Shown here in pieces: positions 1-5,395 of a stretch of 7,178 bases of DNA; positions within the stretch are counted from its first letter, which is position 1; each line of letters opens with the position of its first letter. The stretch is from an uncultured Eubacterium sp. (lineage in GTDB: Bacteria; Bacillota; Clostridia; Oscillospirales; Acutalibacteraceae). Where the stretch lies: positions 1-7,178 of the forward strand of contig CAKSWS010000055.1 in the NCBI GenBank assembly GCA_934512155.1, written 5' to 3'. The notes beneath the pieces were generated by a model, which made no database searches, was not told the origin of the DNA, and was given only the letters and a program-made list of their open reading frames with translations. The translations under genes were made by a program, and so were the position numbers.

Positions 1-1335
1 GAGAGAAAGAGCTGATAAATCGAAATTGCAAAAAATCTTTTTTGTCATATAAAGCACACGACGGAATCCGTCTGCCCTGAAAATAAGCATACCATAATTT
101 ACAACAACAAATGTTCTTGCAATTTGAAACAAATGATATGGCTTTGAATTTCTGTTAATTTTAAGTTTGCCGCAAATCTTTGAAAAAACAGGTTCAAGGA
201 ACAAACCTAACATCATTAAGAAATAATAATACAAGCCGTAAATGATATATTTTATACCGGAGCCGTGCCAAAAACCGTTTGAAAACCAAACAAAGAAAAG
301 AGCAACGGCAGTTGGAATAAGATTGGCATAATAAGGATTAAATTTTTTTCTTGCCGCTTTTGTTAAATTCATAAACGGCTTGGAAAGAGAAATGGGATAA
401 AAAATATAATCACGAAGCCAAGTACCAAGACTGATGTGCCACCTTTGCCAAAATTCGTTAATAGTTTTTGCAAAGAACGGACGGGTAAAGTTTTCAGGCA
501 TTTTAATACCCATCATTTCACCCAAACCACACACAACATCCATAATGCCGGAAAATTCGCTGTAAAGCTGAAGAGTATAACACAAAGTACCGAGAATAAT
601 AATTGTGCCGCCGTGTTTTTCAGGGTGATTATATACAGCGTCTACAAGAATAGCAACCCTGTCTGCTACAACAATTTTTTTGAAAAGACCCCAAAAAACA
701 CGCCAAATGCCTTTAACAAGATTGTCATAATCAAAATCTTTACCATCTATAAGCTGAGTGCCTAATTGGTCATAGCGTGCAACCGGTCCCTCAACAACCG
801 TTAGCATAAACGAAAGATAAAGTGTGGTTTTTAAAGGATTTTTACAAGCAGTATACCTGCCCCTGTAAACATCTGTAATATAACTTACAGCCTGCAATGT
901 ATAAAAAGATATACCCATAGGCTGAATAATATTAAGCCCTTCTAAATTAGTTTTAAACACAGCATTTAAAACATTTGCGGCGAAGCCTGTGTATTTTGAC
1001 AAAAACAAAATGCCGATATTCAGCACAACACCCACAGCAAGAACGCTTAATTTATAATTTTTATATTTTGCCTTTAATGCTTTGCGGCTTGCAATATCAA
1101 GCCCTTTTCGCTTTGATTTAAAATCATCGTTTAAACGTTGAAGCACAATACCGTCAAGCCAAATAATAAGGGATGATAAAAGCAAAAACAGCACATGCCC
1201 TCTTACTGCCACGGTATAAAACGCAAAAGAACCTAAAAGCAAAACGCACCATTTATATTTTTTCGGCATAAAAGTGTAAACCAAAAACGTTATGCCGAAA
1301 TACAAAATAAAAAATGTGAACGAGGTATATGTCAT
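1..1335 (-). CDS. MBOAT-family membrane O-acyltransferase (DltB/AlgI-like), 3' end outside window
   Basis: This open frame is partial: 445 codons are visible and no stop is reached before the left edge. It starts at ATG 1335-1333, seven bases after an AGAGGA ribosome binding site and three bases after the carrier-protein stop, so the two are probably translationally coupled. The protein is strongly hydrophobic with many membrane helices (for example residues 5-22, 29-60, 96-113). It carries the MBOAT signature: FWQRWHISLGTWLRDYIFYP around residues 295-314 with His300, and the near-invariant catalytic-type His357 in GFWHGSG (354-360). The family moves acyl groups from a carrier or CoA onto an extracytoplasmic hydroxyl; DltB does this with D-alanine for teichoic acid, AlgI with acetate for alginate. 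Position after a DltA-like ligase and a DltC-like carrier supports the DltB-type role. The acyl group and the acceptor are not shown by the sequence. Confidence 0.93.
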   Translation of the reverse strand, partial: MTYTSFTFFILYFGITFLVYTFMPKKYKWCVLLLGSFAFYTVAVRGHVLFLLLSSLIIWLDGIVLQRLNDDFKSKRKGLDIASRKALKAKYKNYKLSVLAVGVVLNIGILFLSKYTGFAANVLNAVFKTNLEGLNIIQPMGISFYTLQAVSYITDVYRGRYTACKNPLKTTLYLSFMLTVVEGPVARYDQLGTQLIDGKDFDYDNLVKGIWRVFWGLFKKIVVADRVAILVDAVYNHPEKHGGTIIILGTLCYTLQLYSEFSGIMDVVCGLGEMMGIKMPENFTRPFFAKTINEFWQRWHISLGTWLRDYIFYPISLSKPFMNLTKAARKKFNPYYANLIPTAVALFFVWFSNGFWHGSGIKYIIYGLYYYFLMMLGLFLEPVFSKICGKLKINRNSKPYHLFQIARTFVVVNYGMLIFRADGFRRVLYMTKKIFCNFDLSALSL

Positions 1336-1338
1336 TAA

Positions 1339-1569
1339 TCAGTCCTCTTCTGCCAATCTTTCAATCATTGCCATAATCGAAGCAGGAGTTTCAAAGTTTT
1401 CCGGGATAATATCTACTGCCGTAATATCAACGGCAAACTCATCGGAAAGTTCGGCAACAAGTGAAATCATTCCCAAACTGTCAAAAATTTTATCATCAAT
1501 AAGTCTTGTATTTTCGTTAAATTCTACGCCCGGTTTTAAATTTTCCAAAATTTCAATAAGTTGTTCCAT
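1339..1569 (-). CDS. Acyl carrier protein, D-alanyl-carrier (DltC)-like
   Basis: This is a 76-residue carrier protein of the phosphopantetheine-binding fold, close to the roughly 78 residues usual for DltC. The attachment motif is FDSLGM at residues 29-34, with Ser31 the expected site for the 4'-phosphopantetheine arm. The C-terminal stretch with a T-P-A-S-I helix start resembles DltC, which has a comparable N-T-P-N-N-I stretch. It is acidic, as expected. The ATG at 1569 is chosen because AAAGGTG (1576-1582) lies six bases before it; the in-frame GTG at 1578 falls inside that binding site and cannot be the start. It sits between the ligase and the MBOAT gene and should accept the activated acid from the first and deliver it to the second. 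A carrier for another small acyl group is possible, given the unusual ligase pocket. Confidence 0.93.
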   Translation of the reverse strand: MEQLIEILENLKPGVEFNENTRLIDDKIFDSLGMISLVAELSDEFAVDITAVDIIPENFETPASIMAMIERLAEED

Positions 1570-1575
1570 AGTTTT

Positions 1576-1582
1576 CACCTTT
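1576..1582 (-). promoter_or_regulatory. Ribosome binding site that fixes the carrier-protein start
   Basis: AAAGGTG on the minus strand lies six bases upstream of ATG 1569. It overlaps the alternative GTG codon at 1578-1576, which excludes that codon as the start and shortens the protein from 79 to 76 residues. Confidence 0.75.
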
Positions 1583-1626
1583 CTGCCTGAATATTAATTA
1601 AGCGGTGCAGGCACACTGCAAAAATG

Positions 1627-3135
1627 TTAATTTATTTGATTTTTTAAATTTTTTCTGTCTATTTTACCATTTTGATTGTGAGGCATTTGTTTTAATTTAA
1701 CAAACCTGTCCGGCATAAAATATGATGGAAGTTTTGAAGCAATTTGATTTCTGACAGCAGTATCATCAACTTTTCTGCCGCAGTAAAACAAAATAATTTT
1801 ATCTGCCTTATCATCAAAAACGCAGGCATTTTCATCTATATTTTCAAGAGAGCTTACAGCGGTTTCAATTTCGCCCAATTCAATCCTGTAACCTGAACGC
1901 TTTATTTGAAAATCTTTGCGTGTAATATACATTATTTCGCCGTTTTCATTTTCACGAACAAGATCGCCTGTTTTATAAACCATCTCGGGATAAGCGTTAT
2001 TAAGCGGATTTTGAACAAAAGCAAGTTTTGTTTTTTCAGGATTGTTATAATAACCGTTTGCAAGAAATGAACCCCTTACAAAAAGTTCGCCCTCTTCGCC
2101 GGGTTGTGCCAATTCATTTTTATCATTAACTATCATAACATCACAATTATTGCAGTGAGTACCTATAGGCAAAGGTTCATCATCGCTAAACTGCCTGTTA
2201 ACAACATAATAAGTACATATATCCGTTGTTTCGGTAGGACCGTATAAATTTGCGTAAACAATATTTGAATCAAGGTTATTAATCCAATAATTAAGCTGTT
2301 TTGTAGGCATAACCTCACCGGCAAAAAGAACTGTTTTTAAATAGAGAGGTTTTGCAAACTTAAAAAGTTTCAAATTTGCAACAATAGACATTGCCGAAGG
2401 AACCCAATAAATTGTGTTTACTTTATTATCGTTTAAAAACTCTATTAATTTAATAGGAAATGTAAAAAACGCTTTTGGAATAATCACAAGCGTTGCACCT
2501 GTTCGCAAAGTAGAAAAAACATCTGTAACCGACATTGAAAAATAAAAAGGTGTTTGATTTCCGAAAACAGTTTCGCTGTTAATATTAAAAGTATCACACG
2601 CCCATTTTGAATAAGCCAAAACGCTTTTATGGCTTACAACAGCACCCTTCGGAACACCCGTTGAGCCGGATGTGAAAAGGGCATAAAGAGGGTCGGTATC
2701 TATTTGGCAGTTTCTTACCACTGTTAAAAATTCATTATCAACAGCATTATTTTCAATCTCGTCTATTATAAATGTTTTTCCGTTAAAATCAAGACTTGAT
2801 GCTGTTTCAATATGCTTATTGTCTGTTACAACGGCAACAGGTTTTAAAGTTTCAAAAATAGCATTTATTCTCGGAGCCGGCATTTCACTGTCTATAACTA
2901 CATAAAAATTACCGCTGTAAACAATGCCGAACATAGCAGTTAAAACGTTTACACCTTTATCCAAATAAATTGCAACCGGTCTGTTTTTTGTGCCAAGATT
3001 TTTTAAGGCACTGCCTACACTTTTTGATTTTTGAAGCAATTCGCTGTAAGTAAGTGCTTTTTCAACATCTTTATATGCTGTTTTATTGCCGAATTTTTCA
3101 GCATTCATTTCCAATAATTCAAGAATATTTTTCAT
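1627..3135 (-). CDS. DltA-like adenylate-forming carrier-protein ligase with altered substrate pocket
   Basis: A 502-residue AMP-forming ligase (B. subtilis DltA is about 503) expected to activate a carboxylic acid with ATP and load it on the carrier protein encoded 57 bases downstream. Core motifs appear in order: A3 phosphate loop TSGSTGVPKG (155-164), A5 YGPTETT (298-304), A7 YKTGDL (387-392), A8 hinge RKDFQIKRSGYRIELGEIE (406-424) and A10 NQNGKIDRKNL (487-497) with the catalytic Lys at 491. The overall match is to DltA rather than to an acyl-CoA ligase. Two positions differ: the A4 core reads FSMS with Ser200 where DltA has the amino-group-binding Asp (FDLS), and FAGEVMP has Ala272 where DltA has the chirality-selecting Cys (FCGEV). 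D-alanine is therefore doubtful as substrate. The start is ATG 3135, five bases after GGAG; the upstream in-frame ATG at 3162 has no binding site. It is probably cytoplasmic. Confidence 0.93.
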   Translation of the reverse strand: MKNILELLEMNAEKFGNKTAYKDVEKALTYSELLQKSKSVGSALKNLGTKNRPVAIYLDKGVNVLTAMFGIVYSGNFYVVIDSEMPAPRINAIFETLKPVAVVTDNKHIETASSLDFNGKTFIIDEIENNAVDNEFLTVVRNCQIDTDPLYALFTSGSTGVPKGAVVSHKSVLAYSKWACDTFNINSETVFGNQTPFYFSMSVTDVFSTLRTGATLVIIPKAFFTFPIKLIEFLNDNKVNTIYWVPSAMSIVANLKLFKFAKPLYLKTVLFAGEVMPTKQLNYWINNLDSNIVYANLYGPTETTDICTYYVVNRQFSDDEPLPIGTHCNNCDVMIVNDKNELAQPGEEGELFVRGSFLANGYYNNPEKTKLAFVQNPLNNAYPEMVYKTGDLVRENENGEIMYITRKDFQIKRSGYRIELGEIETAVSSLENIDENACVFDDKADKIILFYCGRKVDDTAVRNQIASKLPSYFMPDRFVKLKQMPHNQNGKIDRKNLKNQIN

Positions 3136-3140
3136 AAAAA

Positions 3141-3145
3141 CTCCA
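3141..3145 (-). promoter_or_regulatory. Ribosome binding site that fixes the ligase start
   Basis: TGGAG on the minus strand ends five bases before ATG 3135. The upstream in-frame ATG at 3162 has no comparable site and lies only about nine bases from the predicted transcription start, so the shorter 502-residue protein is preferred. Confidence 0.75.
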
Positions 3146-3177
3146 AACTGTATTACTTGCATTAATACACCTTGCTA

Positions 3178-3207
3178 ATATTAACACACATTTATTAATA
3201 AAGTCAA
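3178..3207 (-). promoter_or_regulatory. Sigma-A type promoter of the ligase-carrier-MBOAT operon
   Basis: On the minus strand a TTGACT -35 box (3207-3202) is followed after 18 bases by TAATAT (3183-3178), preceded by TG one base earlier, which makes an extended -10. Transcription would begin near 3171-3172, giving a leader of about 36 bases before ATG 3135. The spacer contains the perfect 12-base palindrome TTTATTAATAAA (3191-3202), which could be an operator but may only reflect AT-richness. The terminator of the preceding gene lies directly upstream, so this cassette needs its own promoter. Confidence 0.6.
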
Positions 3208-3265
3208 CACATATATTAAAATCGATGAATATAAATATAATGTTAACAAAAAGGAAAAAACCAAT

Positions 3266-3292
3266 AAAAAAGCCAAGGCAAAACGCCTTGGC
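3266..3292 (-). terminator. Rho-independent terminator after the kinase-like gene
   Basis: The perfect 8-base stem GCCAAGGC/GCCTTGGC (3272-3279 and 3285-3292) with a five-base loop is followed on the minus strand by TTTTTT (3271-3266). It begins seven bases after the TAA of the kinase-like gene and closes the transporter-kinase unit. Confidence 0.93.
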
Positions 3293-3299
3293 AATATAA

Positions 3300-3887
3300 T
3301 TATTTAACCATATCGTAAAGAATATTAACACAATTATCGGTGCCGAGGGAAGTACTGTTAAGGCAAATATCGTAATTTTGTGATTTACCCCACTGTCTGT
3401 CGGTATAATAATTATAATTAACTCTTCTTCTTTTATCCGTATCCTTGATTAAACGACGGGCTTCTTTTTCGCCGATATTTTTATATTTCATAACCCTAAC
3501 AACTTTATCCTCAATATTTCCATGAACAAAAACGTTAAGGCAATCTGTTCTTTCGCTTAAAATATAATCGGCACATCTGCCGACAATTACGCAAGGACCT
3601 TTTTCGGCAAGTTCCAAAATAAGCTTTCGCTGAACAGAATAAACATAATCTTCAAGTGAAGAACCACTGTAATCTCTTGTTACAAGGCTATAGGAAAAGA
3701 TGCTTTTAAACGGTGAATATTCCCCCGCCTGCTGAACAAAATCTTCGGCAAACCCGGTTTCTTCGGCAACCTTGGAAATTATTTGACTGTCATAAAAAGA
3801 AACATTAAGTTTTTTGGCAAGTTCTTCACCGATATACCTGCCGCCGCTGCCAAGCTCACGACTGATTGTTATAACATTATATTTCAT
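3300..3887 (-). CDS. Cytidylate kinase-like family protein
   Basis: This 195-residue protein matches the cytidylate kinase-like P-loop family (Pfam type Cytidylate_kin2). The N-terminus has the family nucleotide loop SRELGSGGRYIG (9-20), then FYD (31-33), GRCADY (103-108) and a lid-like basic segment DKRRRVNYNYYTDRQWG (151-167), followed by the C-terminal NYDICLNSTSLG (171-182). The fold suggests phosphate transfer from ATP to a small substrate; true CMP kinase activity is not established for this family, and housekeeping Cmk proteins have a different loop sequence. The ATG follows the transporter stop by three bases, and its strong GGAGGG site (3895-3900) lies in the last codons of the transporter, so the pair is co-transcribed and probably coupled. 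Why a transporter and this kinase are paired cannot be deduced here. Confidence 0.9.
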   Translation of the reverse strand: MKYNVITISRELGSGGRYIGEELAKKLNVSFYDSQIISKVAEETGFAEDFVQQAGEYSPFKSIFSYSLVTRDYSGSSLEDYVYSVQRKLILELAEKGPCVIVGRCADYILSERTDCLNVFVHGNIEDKVVRVMKYKNIGEKEARRLIKDTDKRRRVNYNYYTDRQWGKSQNYDICLNSTSLGTDNCVNILYDMVK

Positions 3888-3890
3888 AAA

Positions 3891-4616
3891 TCATCCCTCC
3901 AAGGATTTTATTTGCTTTTTGTAAACGTTTTTCATAAGAATCAATGCTGCCAAAAAAGCAACAACCTCTGAAATATCGAAGGAAAACCACATTAGTCGCA
4001 CATTGGCTGCATTACTTAATGCCGCACTTAAAAACAGCATACACAGTGCAACCGGAAGTAATTGGCGAATTAAGGATATAACAAGAGAATGGATGCCGCT
4101 GTTAAGAGCCTGAAACACGCCTTGAAGCGCTATGTTTATACCGGCAAAAACAAAACTTGCCGAAATAATGCGAATTGCACTAATGCAAACTTTTTCCGTT
4201 TCTCCGGACAGTGAAAACAAGGCGGCAAGTTGAATTGCAAAAGCTTCTGCAAGGAGTGTGCCTGTCAACATTATTACTGCTGTATATATTATACCATATT
4301 TAATTCCTTTTGTCATTCTATTTTTATTTTTCATACCGTGATTAAATGAAATAACCGGAGTAATAGCATCACGCATGCCGAATGCGGCAAAAAATACAAA
4401 CTGCTGAATTTTATAATATAAACCGTAAGCAGTTACGACGCCGTCGCCTATTTTGCCATAAATAATATTAAGTGCATACGTCATAAACGACATAAGTGCC
4501 TGAGAAATAATTGCAGGCAAGCCGATTGCATAAATTTCGCCGAAAATTTTAAGAGAAGGTTTTAAATATGCAACACCGTTCTTGATTTCTTTATTATGAC
4601 GCAAATGAAATATCAA
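3891..4616 (-). CDS. MATE efflux transporter, C-terminal half (out of frame with its N-terminal half)
   Basis: About 240 residues form the second six-helix bundle of a MATE transporter. Recognisable family segments are IGLPAIISQ (residues 31-39 counting from the TTG at 4616), [19 protein letters not shown] (63-81) followed by a TPVISFNHG stretch, GVFQALNSG (166-174) and SLIRQLLP (181-188). The only start available in this frame near the break is TTG 4616, which has no ribosome binding site because the CTTAT repeat lies directly upstream. This is therefore most likely not an independent gene but the continuation of the upstream half, displaced by a frameshift in the repeat at 4616-4639. It ends with TGA 3893-3891, inside the ribosome binding region of the kinase-like gene. 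As the sequence stands, the half would be made only after slippage, so the gene is off, phase-variable, or damaged. Confidence 0.85.
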   Translation of the reverse strand: MIFHLRHNKEIKNGVAYLKPSLKIFGEIYAIGLPAIISQALMSFMTYALNIIYGKIGDGVVTAYGLYYKIQQFVFFAAFGMRDAITPVISFNHGMKNKNRMTKGIKYGIIYTAVIMLTGTLLAEAFAIQLAALFSLSGETEKVCISAIRIISASFVFAGINIALQGVFQALNSGIHSLVISLIRQLLPVALCMLFLSAALSNAANVRLMWFSFDISEVVAFLAALILMKNVYKKQIKSLEG

Positions 4617-5283
4617 AGATAAGATAAGATAAGATAAGAGATGAAATTTGACCGATTACAGTTGCTGCAGCAGCACCCTTTACCCCCATTTTTTTTAATC
4701 CTAACAAACCATAAATCAAAATAGGGTCTAACACAATGTTAACCACAGCGCCTGTTATTTGAGCAACCGTTGAATAAAGCGATTTGCCTGTTGCCTGCAA
4801 TATTTTTTCAAATGATGAAAAAAACACCATACCAAATGAATAAACGCAACATATTTTTAAATATTCAACCGCCATTTCACATACAAGGCTGTTACTTGTT
4901 TGAGAAAGAATGTATGCTTTAACGCCGAAAATGCCAAAAAGCAAAAATAAAACATAAATAATTAAAGACAAGAACATTGAATTGCCCACAACGCAGGCGG
5001 CTTTTTGCTTATCACCTCTACCCAAAGATTTAGAAAGCAAAGCATTTGTTCCTACACCTGTTCCGATGGCAACGGCAGCAATAAACATTTGAACAGGAAA
5101 AGCAAGCGTTAATGCGTTAAGTGCCGCCTCACCGTTATCTTTCATATTTGAAACAAACGCACTGTCTACAATATTATAAACAGCTTGTAGCATCATAGAT
5201 AAAATTATGGGTGTGCCTGTTGTAAGGAGCAATTTGCTTATTGGCATTTCAGCCATTTTATTATTAATTTTTTTATTATTCAT
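4594..5283 (-). CDS. MATE efflux transporter, N-terminal half (frame broken at a CTTAT repeat)
   Basis: This frame gives 229 residues, the first six-helix bundle of a MATE antiporter; these inner-membrane proteins normally have 12 helices and about 450 residues and export cationic drugs or metabolites using a Na+ or H+ gradient. Family segments visible are [20 protein letters not shown] (24-43), [15 protein letters not shown] (74-88), ILQATGKS (161-168), NIVLDPILI (182-190) and [14 protein letters not shown] (199-212). After residue 220 the frame leaves the family pattern and stops at TAA 4594, eleven codons after the repeat tract begins to shift it. The start ATG 5283 has a good GGAAGG site six bases upstream. 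With two or five copies of the repeat unit, the halves would join as one protein of 460 or 465 residues. Upstream lie its own promoter and a hairpin that may attenuate it. A sequencing or assembly error remains possible. Confidence 0.9.
   Translation of the reverse strand: MNNKKINNKMAEMPISKLLLTTGTPIILSMMLQAVYNIVDSAFVSNMKDNGEAALNALTLAFPVQMFIAAVAIGTGVGTNALLSKSLGRGDKQKAACVVGNSMFLSLIIYVLFLLFGIFGVKAYILSQTSNSLVCEMAVEYLKICCVYSFGMVFFSSFEKILQATGKSLYSTVAQITGAVVNIVLDPILIYGLLGLKKMGVKGAAAATVIGQISSLILSYLIFDISFAS
4616..4639 (-). repeat. Pentanucleotide tandem repeat (CTTAT)4 plus partial unit inside the MATE gene
   Basis: On the minus strand four full CTTAT units (4638-4619) are followed by CTT (4618-4616) and preceded by a matching T (4639). 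The tract lies exactly where the two halves of the transporter change frame. Because five is not a multiple of three, each gain or loss of a unit changes the frame: two or five units join the halves, three units meet TGA at once, and the present four reach TAA at 4594. Short tandem repeats of this type are the classic substrate of slipped-strand mispairing. Confidence 0.92.
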
Positions 5284-5310
5284 AACACGCCTTCCTTTTT
5301 ACAAAAAATA

Positions 5311-5341
5311 AAAGCGCAAGCCCTATCCGGACTTACGCTTT
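5311..5341 (-). terminator. Hairpin with U-tract: htpG terminator or MATE leader attenuator
   Basis: On the minus strand AAAGCGTAAGTCC (5341-5329) pairs with GGGCTTGCGCTTT (5323-5311) across a five-base loop, thirteen base pairs including two G-T wobbles, and is followed by a T-rich run (5313-5302). It follows the htpG stop by about 55 bases, which suits a terminator. A good promoter lies between htpG and the hairpin, and only 18 bases separate the U-tract from the transporter ATG. Transcripts from that promoter must therefore pass the hairpin to reach the transporter, which suggests attenuation. Confidence 0.85.
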
Positions 5342-5358
5342 CGCTACTCGACTGCATT

Positions 5359-5388
5359 ATTTTATCATTTTGACACTTAAAAAGTCAA
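5359..5388 (-). promoter_or_regulatory. Extended -10 promoter upstream of the MATE-kinase unit
   Basis: TTGACT (5388-5383) is followed after 18 bases by TAAAAT (5364-5359), preceded by TGA, giving an extended -10 of TGATAAAAT. Transcription would begin near 5352-5353, with a leader of about 70 bases. It starts only eight bases after the htpG stop. The 19-base inverted repeat TTGAC-N9-GTCAA (5388-5370) covers the -35 and part of the spacer and is a possible operator. Confidence 0.6.
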
Positions 5389-5395
5389 GAAAAAT

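Noticed and set aside
436..765. Plus-strand open frame of 109 codons
   Set aside because: It is antisense to the well-supported MBOAT gene, has no family resemblance and no convincing ribosome binding site.
1292..1597. Plus-strand open frame, serine- and isoleucine-rich
   Set aside because: It mirrors the carrier-protein gene on the opposite strand, and its composition is the complement of that gene's codons.
1606..1620. Small hairpin between the ligase and carrier genes (TGCAG and CTGCA arms)
   Set aside because: Only five base pairs and no U-tract follow it on the transcribed strand, so it is not a terminator. It could at most be a weak processing site.
3119..3331. A 70-residue hydrophobic minus-strand open frame across the kinase-ligase gap
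   Set aside because: It spans the kinase terminator and the ligase promoter and overlaps both neighbouring genes in another frame. Its hydrophobicity comes from AT-rich non-coding DNA.
4616..4616. Independent translation of the transporter C-terminal half from TTG 4616, i.e. a true split transporter
   Set aside because: There is no ribosome binding site before the TTG, the break sits inside a helix next to the repeat, and no separate half-MATE proteins are known to me. A frameshift in the tract explains it better.
5284..5358. Known riboswitch classes (guanidine, preQ1, fluoride types) in the transporter leader
   Set aside because: None of the conserved loops I know from these classes is present. 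The only clear structure is the terminator hairpin.
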